Origin: Eubacteriales bacterium
GTDB taxonomy: Bacteria; Bacillota; Clostridia; Lachnospirales; Lachnospiraceae
Assembly (NCBI GenBank): GCA_030533235.1
Contig: JAUNJN010000007.1
Coordinates: 1 to 40,127 of the forward strand
DNA length: 40,127 bases
Direction of reading: 5' to 3'
Part shown: positions 16,616-25,059 of the stretch, in pieces
Numbering within the stretch: position 1 is the first letter of the stretch
Layout: every line of letters begins with the position of its first letter
Made by a program: the position numbers and the translations under genes
Notes under the pieces: model-generated
Seen by the model: the letters and a program-made list of their open reading frames with translations, nothing else
Told to the model about the DNA's origin: nothing
Database searches by the model: none

Positions 16616-17968
16616 TTATGAATTTGTGATCGCAAATTTTTTCTTCAATGTTATGAATAATAGTACGGCAGCTAAAGTTGTCGCAGCATAGTCTGTGATC
16701 GGCTGTGCATAGACAAGCATTTTTGCGGACTCTGTATAATAATCGATGAGAAATAAAATCGGCAAATATACAAGTCCTTGTCGGCTGATTGACAGAATCA
16801 GCGATGGTAATGCAGCACCGGTTGACTGGATAGCATTGATAAATACAAACATAAGACCTAAAATCGGTCCGGATAAAATCAAGATCCTGGAAAATGAAAA
16901 TCCGTAGTTATATGCATTCGCATCCGTTAGGAAGGTCTTCACAAGACCGGATGCTCCGAAATAGCAAATACAAGTCATAACAGCACTTAAGCCAAACGCA
17001 AGAAGACAGGAAAACTTTAAAACAGAAAAATAGCGTTTTCTGTTTCCTGCACCATAGCAATAACCAAGTAATGGCTGAATACCGGTACCAAGTCCGATTA
17101 AAAGCATTACAACAATCATATTTACTTTCATTGCAACACCGAGACCGGCAACCGCCATATCACCAAATACCGACATTTTTTTGTTGATTAATATATTTGA
17201 GACACTCATTAATACACTGTTTAATGATGCAGGAATTCCGATGGCGAACACGCCGAGGGCAATGTGACCTCCGATGCGATAGTCTTTTGGTCGGATGGAT
17301 AGCATTGTTTTTTTAGAAACAAGGTGTAGAAAATAAAAAGCTGCAGATAATACATTACCAATTACGGTAGCGATTGCTGCACCGGCTACATTCCAATCAA
17401 ATGCAAGAATCATTATCGGATCTAAAACGATATTAGCTAGATTACCGATAATCATACCGGACATTGCGATGTTGGCACGTCCTTCTGCACGAATAATATT
17501 GCTGAAACTATTGCTAAGAATAAGAAAAGGAATGCTGAGCGAGACAATTCGCAAATATAGGGTTGCATATTCAATTGTATCGTCACTTGCTCCGATTTTC
17601 ATACATATCGGTTCTGCAAAAATAAACATAAATATCAGAGAAACGATACCGATGCATAAACCTGTCCAAAAGCAGAAGGAGGAAGCACATTTAGCATCAT
17701 CTTCACGTTGCTCGCCGAGCATCCGGGAGATTAAGGATGTTCCGCCGACACCAAACAGCATTCCTATTGCCATAAATAAAAGAAAGGCCGGAGTTGCGAC
17801 AGAAACAGCAGCAACCATCAGTGCATTTTCTGTTTTACCTATAAAAAAAGTATCTGCGAGATTATATACAAGTACCATCATCATACTGACAATAGATGGA
17901 ATTACATTAAAAATTACCGCCTTCGGAACCGGTGCGTTTTGGAATATATCTGTTGATTTATTGTTCAT
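16616..17968 (-). CDS. MATE family efflux transporter
   Basis: The 450-residue protein is an integral membrane antiporter of the MATE family, which exports drugs or metabolites in exchange for Na+ or H+. The start is PKAVIFNVIPSIVSMMMVLVYNLADTFFIG, a typical MATE first helix with NLADT; further family marks are GVGGTSLISRMLGEQ, a NIVLDPIMI block, and PLLGYCYGAGN opening the second half. Twelve helices are expected and the length is usual. The minus-strand ribosome binding site is aaaggag about 11 bases before the ATG. It stands alone, with its own promoter on one side and the shared terminator on the other. The substrate is unknown. Confidence 0.93.
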   Translation of the reverse strand: MNNKSTDIFQNAPVPKAVIFNVIPSIVSMMMVLVYNLADTFFIGKTENALMVAAVSVATPAFLLFMAIGMLFGVGGTSLISRMLGEQREDDAKCASSFCFWTGLCIGIVSLIFMFIFAEPICMKIGASDDTIEYATLYLRIVSLSIPFLILSNSFSNIIRAEGRANIAMSGMIIGNLANIVLDPIMILAFDWNVAGAAIATVIGNVLSAAFYFLHLVSKKTMLSIRPKDYRIGGHIALGVFAIGIPASLNSVLMSVSNILINKKMSVFGDMAVAGLGVAMKVNMIVVMLLIGLGTGIQPLLGYCYGAGNRKRYFSVLKFSCLLAFGLSAVMTCICYFGASGLVKTFLTDANAYNYGFSFSRILILSGPILGLMFVFINAIQSTGAALPSLILSISRQGLVYLPILFLIDYYTESAKMLVYAQPITDYAATTLAAVLLFITLKKKFAITNS

Positions 17969-18002
17969 ATCACTAAAACTCCTTTTTTTATTCGTTCCAT
18001 AT

Positions 18003-18031
18003 CATAACGAAATTTAAATAAAAATGCAACT
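18003..18031 (-). promoter_or_regulatory. Sigma-A promoter of the MATE gene
   Basis: Read on the minus strand: TTGCAT (18031-18026), 17 bases, TATGAT (18008-18003). It sits about 35 bases upstream of the start codon, followed by the aaaggag ribosome binding site. Confidence 0.65.
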
Positions 18032-18099
18032 ATTTATATTTTATCAGTTTTTTACCACTCAAAACAAATCTATTGAATCTTTCCGGAATAAAGTGTCGC

Positions 18100-18128
18100 T
18101 TGAAATGAGTGCATAAGTGACATATAAT
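18100..18128 (+). promoter_or_regulatory. Sigma-A promoter of rnhA
   Basis: TTGAAA (18100-18105), 17 bases, consensus TATAAT (18123-18128). The start would be near 18135, and the gene begins at 18168. Confidence 0.75.
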
Positions 18129-18167
18129 TTAGGAAGTGAAATAAAACGTCAAAAGGTGGTAAAAAAT

Positions 18168-18755
18168 ATGTCAAAGTATTATGCGGTGAAGGAAGGGGTT
18201 TCACCGGGAATATATACAGACTGGGAAACATGTGAGCGCATGGTAAAAGGTTATCCCGGGGCAAAATATAAGAGCTTTCCAACGGTGGAAGGTGCAAAAG
18301 AATATCTTGGTTATGCGTGCGAGAAGAAGCAAACCGAAATGTCCGATTATGCATTTGTTGATGGCTCTTATAATGCATCTACAGGTGTCTACGGTTATGG
18401 TGGTTTTGTTGTAACCGGAAATGCCCGCCATGAGGTTAAAGGAAGCGGAAATGACGCAGAAATGGCGTCTATGCGAAATGTTGCCGGTGAAATAGAAGGA
18501 GCAATGGCGGCAGTACGTCTTGCGATGACACTTGGCATCAGCAAGCTTGTGATATATTATGATTATAAAGGCATTGAAATGTGGGCGACCGGAGAATGGA
18601 AGCGCAATAAAAAGGGAACGATTGCATATTATGAGTTTATGCAGGCGGTTAAGAAAAAAATTACGTTAGAATTTGTCAAGGTCAAAGGTCATTCCGGAGT
18701 TTTAGGCAATGAAGAAGCAGACCGACTGGCAAAAGAAGCGGTTGGTCTGCTCTAA
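18168..18755 (+). CDS. rnhA: Ribonuclease H1 with N-terminal viroplasmin-type domain
   Basis: RNase H1 cuts RNA in RNA/DNA hybrids. The start at 18168 follows aaaggtgg, giving 195 residues. Residues 1-48 (YYAVKEGVSPGIYTDW, then GAKYKSF and EGAKEYLG) are the hybrid-binding caulimovirus viroplasmin/RHBD domain found on eukaryotic-type RNases H1. The catalytic domain follows with D65 (FVDGSYN), E108, D132 (YYDYKG) and D185 (EEADRLAKEA), the DEDD set, plus the GHSG histidine loop. It has its own promoter. Its stop overlaps the stop region of the minus-strand neighbour by four bases, without a terminator between. Confidence 0.95.
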   Translation: MSKYYAVKEGVSPGIYTDWETCERMVKGYPGAKYKSFPTVEGAKEYLGYACEKKQTEMSDYAFVDGSYNASTGVYGYGGFVVTGNARHEVKGSGNDAEMASMRNVAGEIEGAMAAVRLAMTLGISKLVIYYDYKGIEMWATGEWKRNKKGTIAYYEFMQAVKKKITLEFVKVKGHSGVLGNEEADRLAKEAVGLL

Positions 18756-18991
18756 TTCTTACGTAGATAGCTATAAAAAGCTATCAAACCGATTAGTACA
18801 ATGATAGCCAATATGGAAAAATACCAAAAACCGGCAGCAAGTGCAGCGATGGCAGTGACCAGCAACAGTAAAATCATGCCGATCGTCATTGTGGTAAGAG
18901 GTTTTATCATGTTTGCATCCTGGTGTGCAAGGATAAAAACAGTTAAATATATGATGCTGTATAATAATATTAGTATGATAAGAAATATCAT
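18752..18991 (-). CDS. Small membrane protein, unknown function
   Basis: A 79-residue, very hydrophobic protein with three likely membrane helices: an N-terminal one (IFLIILILLYSIIYLTVFIL), a middle one after the polar hinge AHQDANMIKP, and a C-terminal one ending in the basic YLRKN. A good minus-strand ribosome binding site (ttggag) lies about 9 bases before the ATG, which favours this frame over the hydrophilic frame on the opposite strand. It converges with and just touches rnhA. I do not recognise the family and can give no function. Confidence 0.6.
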   Translation of the reverse strand: MIFLIILILLYSIIYLTVFILAHQDANMIKPLTTMTIGMILLLLVTAIAALAAGFWYFSILAIIVLIGLIAFYSYLRKN

Positions 18992-19025
18992 TTATTGAAA
19001 CTCCAATCTTTTGTAAACAGGTGGT

Positions 19026-19094
19026 ACCATATGGTTAGTCTATCATAGGAGTTTTGATTTTTCAATAACGAGAGTTTTGGTTTTTTTGAACGAG
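19026..19094. repeat. Palindrome and imperfect tandem repeat between divergent genes
   Basis: ACCATATGGT at 19026-19035 is a perfect 10-bp palindrome. Beyond it two similar stretches begin GAGTTTTG at 19049 and 19072, each followed by a T-run and an AACGA motif, about 23 bases apart. They lie between the small minus-strand gene and the metallopeptidase gene and may hold the regulatory sites of either. No convincing -35/-10 pair was found here. Confidence 0.35.
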
Positions 19095-19101
19095 GTATGC
19101 A

Positions 19102-20193
19102 ATGTATAAACGGCTGATAAAATGGATGGGCGGTATGGTTATTATATTAAATATTGTGGCTTGGTGTGTGCCCGCATTTTGTAACTGGTATACAAGGTAT
19201 ATTACACCGATTATGGTAAATGTATTTGGAAGGCTGATGAACATTTTTCCGTGGTCGGTCGGAGAGCATTTACTTGTATTGTTTCTGCTTATCAGTATAG
19301 TGTTTATTGTAATACTTGTTTTGTATGTTTTATTTCGAAAACGGAAAGCTTTTACATCATTCGCAATCCGATATTTTAAATGTTATTCAATTGTCGTTTT
19401 GACGGTTGCCCTTATAATGACGTTAAATTGCACAATATACTATCATTGCACACCGCTTACGGCAAAAAAGGGGACACAGATCGGAGAATATACCATCGAT
19501 GATTTAGAGGCTGTACGAAATGAGATTGTTGAAAAGTGTAATTACTACAGCACGATTGTAAATCGAGATGAAAACGGATATGTAATTTATGATAAAGATA
19601 TGCAAAGTGAGACAAAGGAATGTCTTAGGAATTTATCAAAGGATTATCCGAAACTTGCGGGGTATTATCCGAATGCAAAACCGCTTGCATCGTCAAATCT
19701 CATGAGCCAGGCATATATTGCGGGATATTATTTTCCGTTTTCTATGGAAGCCAATTACAACAAAAATATGTACATATGCAATTATCCGGCTGTGTTATGT
19801 CATGAATTTGCACATTTACATGGATATATTTACGAGGATGAGGCAAATTTTATTGCATTTCGTGCCTGTGTTGAGAGTGATGATCCGTTTTTTATCTATA
19901 GCGGATACCTGAGCGTTCTTAATTATGTGGAAGAAGCATATTGGAATCAGGCGGATAAGGATAGGTTAAAATCAAAAAAGATACCACTTGTGAATGATTA
20001 CGTAATAGAGGATAATATTTTTCTGACAGAAGCAGAGTGGAAAAAAGTGAATGAAAAGGCAGTGCTGTCCGGAGATATTGTGGAACAGGCGTCTGAAAAA
20101 TTTACAGATACAACGATAAAATTAAATGGTGTAAAGGATGGAATGAACAGCTACCGAATGGTTGTAGAATTGCTGCTCGATTATTATAATTAA
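19102..20193 (+). CDS. DUF3810 family membrane zinc metallopeptidase
   Basis: The 363-residue protein has an N-terminal membrane half with three helices (about residues 8-28, 52-75 and 92-113) and a soluble, probably extracytoplasmic, remainder. It contains HEFAH (234-238) followed by LHGYIYEDEANF, the HExxH zinc site with E247 as probable third ligand, characteristic of DUF3810 proteins. By motif it should be a zinc-dependent protease; no substrate is known for the family. The ATG follows a cgagg site. It stands alone between a convergent pair and the fatty-acid operon. Only a weak AT-only hairpin (TAAATTT-atac-AAATTTA, 20191-20208) and a T8 tract follow, so termination is uncertain. Confidence 0.8.
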   Translation: MYKRLIKWMGGMVIILNIVAWCVPAFCNWYTRYITPIMVNVFGRLMNIFPWSVGEHLLVLFLLISIVFIVILVLYVLFRKRKAFTSFAIRYFKCYSIVVLTVALIMTLNCTIYYHCTPLTAKKGTQIGEYTIDDLEAVRNEIVEKCNYYSTIVNRDENGYVIYDKDMQSETKECLRNLSKDYPKLAGYYPNAKPLASSNLMSQAYIAGYYFPFSMEANYNKNMYICNYPAVLCHEFAHLHGYIYEDEANFIAFRACVESDDPFFIYSGYLSVLNYVEEAYWNQADKDRLKSKKIPLVNDYVIEDNIFLTEAEWKKVNEKAVLSGDIVEQASEKFTDTTIKLNGVKDGMNSYRMVVELLLDYYN

Positions 20194-20264
20194 ATTTATA
20201 CAAATTTAGTCATATGTCGTTTTTTTTCAGAAGTGAAGCCACTTCCGGCGGATAGGTGGATTTC

Positions 20265-20293
20265 TTGACATTTTTGTAAATATATGTTAAAAA
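20265..20293 (+). promoter_or_regulatory. Probable promoter of the fatty-acid operon
   Basis: Consensus TTGACA (20265-20270) is followed after 17 bases by TAAAAA (20288-20293), a weaker -10. A GAAGTG-aagc-CACTTC hairpin lies upstream at 20230-20245. I did not find a FapR- or FabT-like palindrome. Confidence 0.5.
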
Positions 20294-20350
20294 TAATAAG
20301 GTTTAAGCTCTTTTTTTACAGTATTGGAAAATAAGATGGAGATGTATAAA

Positions 20351-21259
20351 ATGAAGTTTCAGGTTAGTCAGATTTTAAAGAAAATTGATGTGAAGAACGG
20401 TAAGAAAAATGTCGAGTCGAAGACATCGCAAGCTCCTGTAACTGAAGCACAAAAAAGTGATGCTGCACAGGATAATCAGACAGAGGCAACAACTGTTTGT
20501 CCAAAGTGTAAGCAGGAGTTTAACAAAGCAGATGTAAAGGCGAATTTAAACGTTTGTATGTCATGTGGATACCATTATGTGATTTCAGCGGAGAGACGTG
20601 TGAAATCCTTAGTAGATGCAGGCACATTCCGACCACTTAAGTGTAAGGTTGCTTTTGCAAATCCGTTGGATTATCCGGAATATGAGGATAAGATTACTTC
20701 ACTTCAGAAGAAGACAGGTCTTGAGGAAGCTGTATATACAGGTGTAGGCAAGATTGATGGATATGAAGCAGTAATAGCAGTTATGAGTAGTAAATTCCTT
20801 ATGGGAAGTATGGGATTGGCAGTCGGTGAGAAGGTTACAAATGCCGTTGAATATGCTGACAAGAAAAAGCTCCCACTTATCATTTTTACTGCAAGTGGCG
20901 GCGCACGTATGCAGGAAGGTATTTTATCCCTTATGCAGATGGCAAAAACAAGTGCCGCAGTTGAGCGTTTCAATCAGAATGGAGGACTTTATATTTCTGT
21001 ATTAACACATCCTACAACGGGTGGTGTTTCAGCCAGTTTTGCAACTCTTGGCGATATTACATTGGCAGAACCTGACGCGTTGATTGGGTTTGCCGGACCT
21101 CGTGTTATCGAGCAAACAATTGGACAAAAGCTTCCTGAGGGCTTTCAGCGTTCGGAGTTCCAGCAGGAGCATGGCTTTGTAGATCAGATTGTTCCGCGTG
21201 ATAAGATGCGTGAAACACTTGCGCATATATTACGACTTCATTGTAAGAGAGGTAAGTAG
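20351..21259 (+). CDS. accD: Acetyl-CoA carboxylase carboxyltransferase subunit beta
   Basis: AccD with AccA transfers the carboxyl group from biotin to acetyl-CoA, giving malonyl-CoA. A zinc ribbon (CPKC from Cys50, then CMSCGYH) precedes the crotonase-fold carboxyltransferase region with TASGGARMQEGILSLMQMAKTSAA and HPTTGGVSASFATLGD. I chose ATG 20351 because GGAG lies nine bases before it; in-frame ATG 20336 and 20342 and TTG 20324 are alternatives. The tail before the zinc ribbon is polar, Lys/Thr-rich and somewhat longer than in E. coli. First gene of the fab operon; accA follows after two bases. Confidence 0.94.
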   Translation: MKFQVSQILKKIDVKNGKKNVESKTSQAPVTEAQKSDAAQDNQTEATTVCPKCKQEFNKADVKANLNVCMSCGYHYVISAERRVKSLVDAGTFRPLKCKVAFANPLDYPEYEDKITSLQKKTGLEEAVYTGVGKIDGYEAVIAVMSSKFLMGSMGLAVGEKVTNAVEYADKKKLPLIIFTASGGARMQEGILSLMQMAKTSAAVERFNQNGGLYISVLTHPTTGGVSASFATLGDITLAEPDALIGFAGPRVIEQTIGQKLPEGFQRSEFQQEHGFVDQIVPRDKMRETLAHILRLHCKRGK

Positions 21260-21261
21260 CT

Positions 21262-22203
21262 ATGGTCAAGGAAATAGATGCAAGAATCAATGAGATTGAT
21301 AAAGAGATAGAAGATATTAAAAGCAAGGAAGTTGTTGATGAGGCTCAAATTTATGTATTAAAGAGAGAACGTCATGACCTTGTGAAGATGTGCAAGAACT
21401 TGGATCCTCATGATAAGGTTTTTCTTGCAAGACATAAGAAAAGACCAAAAATCACAGAGTATATCGATGCGATTTTTGATGATTTCTTCGAGCAAAAGGG
21501 TGATGCCCTTGGCAAAGAAGACGGAAGTATTTTTGGCGGAATTGCAACCTTCGATGGTATGCCTGTTACAGTTATCGGTCATCGTAAGGGAAATGATTTG
21601 GCAGAAAATCTTGCTTGTAATTTTGGTATGCCGGGACCGGAGGGCTATCGCAAAGCACTTCGTCTGATGAAGCAGGCAGAGAAGTTTGGCAGACCAATTA
21701 TTACATTTATTGATACACCCGGCGCATATCCGGGAATTGAAGCGGAAACAAACGGACAAAGTCAGGCTATTGCCACAAACCTTGCGAAGATGAGTGCGTT
21801 AAAGGTTCCTGTCATTGCAATCGTAACAGGCGAGGGAAGCAGTGGTGGTGCACTTGCAATCGGTGTTGCAAACAGTGTACTTATGCTTGAAAACGCTGTT
21901 TATTCAATACTTTCACCGGAGGGGTATGCAACCATTCTCTGGAAAGATTCAACGAGAAGCGATGAGGCTTGTAGTATGATGAAGCTCACAGCACAGGATC
22001 TTAAGGATTTTCATGTAATTGATGAGATTATTCCTGAGCCTATCGGAGGTGCACATCTTAATCCAAAGCTCGTTTATAAGGTTGTAGAGAAGTACATTCG
22101 ACGTGAGCTTGCCAAGTATTCCAAGATGGGACCTGATGAATTAGCAAAGCACAGATATAAGAAATTTCGTACAATTGATTCTGACTATTTGAATTTACTA
22201 TAA
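21262..22203 (+). CDS. accA: Acetyl-CoA carboxylase carboxyltransferase subunit alpha
   Basis: The partner of AccD in the carboxyltransferase heterotetramer. 313 residues, with an N-terminal helical region (ARINEIDKEIEDIKSKEVVDE in shorter segments), then the crotonase core with DGMPVTVIGHRKG, the FGMPGPEGYRKALRLM block, FIDTPGAYPG and GEGSSGGALAIGVAN. The biotin carboxylase and carrier subunits (accC, accB) are not in this window. Spacing of 2 bases to accD and 9 bases to fabH indicates one transcript. Confidence 0.96.
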   Translation: MVKEIDARINEIDKEIEDIKSKEVVDEAQIYVLKRERHDLVKMCKNLDPHDKVFLARHKKRPKITEYIDAIFDDFFEQKGDALGKEDGSIFGGIATFDGMPVTVIGHRKGNDLAENLACNFGMPGPEGYRKALRLMKQAEKFGRPIITFIDTPGAYPGIEAETNGQSQAIATNLAKMSALKVPVIAIVTGEGSSGGALAIGVANSVLMLENAVYSILSPEGYATILWKDSTRSDEACSMMKLTAQDLKDFHVIDEIIPEPIGGAHLNPKLVYKVVEKYIRRELAKYSKMGPDELAKHRYKKFRTIDSDYLNLL

Positions 22204-22212
22204 GGAGACGAC

Positions 22213-23154
22213 ATGCAGGTAAAAGATGGATTACGCATTGTAGGACTTGGACATTATGTTCCTGATAATACAGTGACAAATGATGATTTAAGTAAGATTG
22301 TTGATACAAATGATGAATGGATTGCCACTAGAACAGGTATCCGTAAGCGTCATTTTGTTACAACAGAGCGCAATCAGGATATGGCGATTGCTGCCGCAAA
22401 GATGGCAATTAAAGATGCCGGTATTGATCCTTTGGAAATTGGTGCATGTATCGTAGCAACGATTCGTCCGGATAATATGACACCTGCCGTAGCATGCATG
22501 GTTCAAAAAGAGGTCGGTCTTCCGACAGAGATTCCTTGTTTTGATATCAATGCAGCGTGTTCAGGATTTATGTATGGTGTTCGTGTTATGCGTGGCATGC
22601 TCATGCAAAGCGATAAACGTTACGGGTTAGTAATTGGTAGCGAGACTTTATCAAAAGTCTTAAATATGGAAGATCGTGGAACCTGCATTCTATTTGGTGA
22701 TGGAGCGGGTGCTGCAGTTATTGAGTTGTCAGATGACCATCGTTACTTCAGTATTTTAGGTACAAAGGGTGATGATGAGGTTTTAGTCTGTCCAAATGAC
22801 GGAGACAGATTTGTTCGCATGAATGGACAGGAAGTATTTAAGTTTGCTGTTTCAACTGCACCGGATACGATTAATCAGATTCTTGATATGGCCGGATTAT
22901 CGGCCGATGATATTGACCATTATGTGTGTCATCAGGCAAATCTTCGTATTATTTCATCGGTAGCAAAGAAATGTAAACAGAGCATCGATAAATTCTATGT
23001 AAATCTTGATGAGTACGGCAATACTTCTTCGGCAAGTATTCCAATCGCGCTTAGCGAGATGAAACAAAAGGGATTATTAAAGAGCGGAGATAAGGTTGTT
23101 TGTGCCGGTTTTGGCGGCGGTCTTACATGGTGTGGCGCATATTTTGAGATATAA
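22213..23154 (+). CDS. fabH: Beta-ketoacyl-ACP synthase III
   Basis: FabH starts each fatty acid by condensing an acyl-CoA with malonyl-ACP. The catalytic triad is visible as C116 (NAACSGFMYG), H240 (CHQANLRI) and N270 (YGNTSSAS). The C-terminal GFGGGLTWCGAYFEI is the family end. 313 residues is slightly short but complete. The aaggagacgac ribosome binding site lies right after accA. Confidence 0.96.
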   Translation: MQVKDGLRIVGLGHYVPDNTVTNDDLSKIVDTNDEWIATRTGIRKRHFVTTERNQDMAIAAAKMAIKDAGIDPLEIGACIVATIRPDNMTPAVACMVQKEVGLPTEIPCFDINAACSGFMYGVRVMRGMLMQSDKRYGLVIGSETLSKVLNMEDRGTCILFGDGAGAAVIELSDDHRYFSILGTKGDDEVLVCPNDGDRFVRMNGQEVFKFAVSTAPDTINQILDMAGLSADDIDHYVCHQANLRIISSVAKKCKQSIDKFYVNLDEYGNTSSASIPIALSEMKQKGLLKSGDKVVCAGFGGGLTWCGAYFEI

Positions 23155-23166
23155 GGAGAAATACAT

Positions 23167-24102
23167 ATGTTATTAAATGAAATGTTAAATATTAAGTATC
23201 CGATTATTCAGGGTGGAATGGCAAATATTGCTCTTGGCGAGTTCGCAGCTGCCGTATCCAATGCCGGTGGTCTTGGACTTATCGCATCCGGTGGTTTTGA
23301 TGCAGAACGTATTCGTGAGGAGATTCATAAGTGCCGTGCACTTACAGATAAGCCATTTGGTGTCAACTTAATGTTAATGAATCCGGATGTTGACAATATA
23401 GCAAAAATGTTAGTTGAGGAGAAGGTAGATGTTATTACAACCGGTGCCGGTTCTCCGGAAAAATATGTAGCTGATTGGAAGGCTGTTGGCAGTAAGGTTA
23501 TTCCGGTTGTTGCCAGTGTTACCCTTGCAAAGCGTATGGAACGTATGGGTGTAGATGCAGTGATTGCTGAAGGTGGCGAGAGTGGCGGACATGTTGGAGA
23601 GATGACAACAATGGCGCTTGTTCCTATGGTAGTTGATGCACTTAACATTCCTGTTATTGCAGCGGGTGGTATTGCTGATGGAAGAGGAATGGTTGCAGCA
23701 CTTGCGCTCGGTGCGGTTGGTATCCAGATTGGTACAGTATTGCTTGCAAGTGATGAATGTCCGATTCATGAAAATTATAAGCTTGCAGTCGTTAAGGCAA
23801 AGGACAACGGGACAGCAGTTACAGGTCGTAAGGCAGGAGCTCCTGTTCGTGTAATTAAGAACCATATGACAAGAGAATATCTTAAGATGGAGAGTGAAAA
23901 TGTTTCAAGAGATGAGCTTGAGCAGCTTACACTTGGTTCTCTTCGCAAGGCTGTTTTAGAGGGCGATACAAAGTATGGTTCACTTATGGCAGGTCAGATT
24001 AGCGGTCTTGTTGCTGATATTAAGCCGGTTGCAAAAATTCTTGATGAAATTTATGAGGGTGCAAAGGCTGAACTTGCTAAGCTTAATACTTTTGGTTTAT
24101 AG
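23167..24102 (+). CDS. fabK: Enoyl-ACP reductase II (FMN)
   Basis: FabK is the FMN-dependent enoyl-ACP reductase of the elongation cycle, used in place of FabI in many Firmicutes. The 311-residue TIM barrel shows PIIQGGMANIALGEFAAAVS at the start, GGLGLIASGG, the AEGGESGGHVGE loop, and PVIAAGGIADGRG followed by LGAVGIQIGT, as in nitronate monooxygenase-related FMN enzymes. Location inside the fab operon separates it from nitronate monooxygenases. This enzyme type is insensitive to triclosan by family precedent. Confidence 0.93.
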   Translation: MLLNEMLNIKYPIIQGGMANIALGEFAAAVSNAGGLGLIASGGFDAERIREEIHKCRALTDKPFGVNLMLMNPDVDNIAKMLVEEKVDVITTGAGSPEKYVADWKAVGSKVIPVVASVTLAKRMERMGVDAVIAEGGESGGHVGEMTTMALVPMVVDALNIPVIAAGGIADGRGMVAALALGAVGIQIGTVLLASDECPIHENYKLAVVKAKDNGTAVTGRKAGAPVRVIKNHMTREYLKMESENVSRDELEQLTLGSLRKAVLEGDTKYGSLMAGQISGLVADIKPVAKILDEIYEGAKAELAKLNTFGL

Positions 24103-24111
24103 GAGGATACT

Positions 24112-25056
24112 ATGAGAATTGGTTTTTTATATGCCGGACAAGGTAGTCAGTGTGTAGGTATGGGAAAGGACTTCTATGAGAAGTATTCGGAAGTTGCGGA
24201 GACCTTTAACAATGTTTCGATCGATTTTGATGTAAAGGAATGCTGTTTTGAAGGACCTATCGAAAAGCTAAGCCGGACGAGATATACACAGCCTTGTATG
24301 GTAACCTTTGCAGTTGCCATTACAAAGCTGCTAAAATCGAAAGGGATTGTTCCTGAAATGGCGGCAGGTCTTTCGCTTGGTGAGTATTCAGCACTTTATG
24401 CGGCAGGTGTTTTTGATGAAAAACAGGTTGTTGATTTAGTTGCTTATCGTGGGAAGTCGATGGAAGAAGCAGTTACAGGCAGGGATACAGGTATGATTGC
24501 GGTTATGAATCTTGACCGTGAGTCAATCAAGGCTTGCTGTAAGAAAGCAGAGGAAGAATTTGCGGATTCTCCTTATCATATTGCGGAGGTGGCAAACTAT
24601 AATACACCAACACAGGTTACTGTTTCCGGTGATTCTCCTGTTATTGCACGTGCAGGTGAGCTTATGACAGAAGCAGGTGCAAAGCGCATTGTTCCTGTTG
24701 CAGTAAGCGGACCATTCCACACATCGTTAATGAAACCTGCCGGAGACAAGCTTGCAGAGCGTTTCAAGTGTGAGAATTTCGGGGATTTGCAGTTTCCTGT
24801 AATCTTTAACGCGACAGGTACTGAGATTACGTCAGATACTACAATTGCTGAGATGCTTGAGAAACAGGTACAAAGTTCCGTATATTTTGAAGATTCAATC
24901 AAATATATGATGGATAACGGTATTGATACATTTGTTGAGATTGGACCCGGTAAGACACTTAGTGGATTTGTTAAGAAAATTGATCGTAGTTATACTACAT
25001 ATTCAATTTCGGATGTAGAGAGCTTCGAAGCATTTCTTGCAGATATGGAGGCATAA
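24112..25056 (+). CDS. fabD: Malonyl-CoA:ACP transacylase
   Basis: FabD moves malonyl from CoA to ACP. GQGSQ near the start, the nucleophile S88 in GLSLGEYSAL, and H203 in GPFHTSLM are the active-site marks; VEIGPGKTLSGF lies near the end. 314 residues, normal length. aggag ribosome binding site. In many Clostridia acpP lies near here; here the gap to fabK is only nine bases and holds no ACP gene. Confidence 0.96.
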   Translation: MRIGFLYAGQGSQCVGMGKDFYEKYSEVAETFNNVSIDFDVKECCFEGPIEKLSRTRYTQPCMVTFAVAITKLLKSKGIVPEMAAGLSLGEYSALYAAGVFDEKQVVDLVAYRGKSMEEAVTGRDTGMIAVMNLDRESIKACCKKAEEEFADSPYHIAEVANYNTPTQVTVSGDSPVIARAGELMTEAGAKRIVPVAVSGPFHTSLMKPAGDKLAERFKCENFGDLQFPVIFNATGTEITSDTTIAEMLEKQVQSSVYFEDSIKYMMDNGIDTFVEIGPGKTLSGFVKKIDRSYTTYSISDVESFEAFLADMEA

Positions 25057-25059
25057 AAT

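Noticed and set aside
18766-18785. GATAGCT-ataaaa-AGCTATC hairpin after rnhA as a terminator
   Set aside because: No T-run follows on either strand, and it lies within the minus-strand coding sequence.
18801-18998. Plus-strand frame opposite the small membrane protein
   Set aside because: Its start lacks a ribosome binding site, while the minus-strand frame has ttggag and a clear membrane-protein composition.
20230-20245. GAAGTG-aagc-CACTTC hairpin as terminator of the metallopeptidase gene
   Set aside because: The T-tract lies before rather than after the stem, so it cannot act as an intrinsic terminator on the plus strand.
23167-24102. fabK as a nitronate monooxygenase
   Set aside because: The sequence families are related, but the position inside a fatty-acid synthesis operon that lacks fabI favours enoyl-ACP reductase II.
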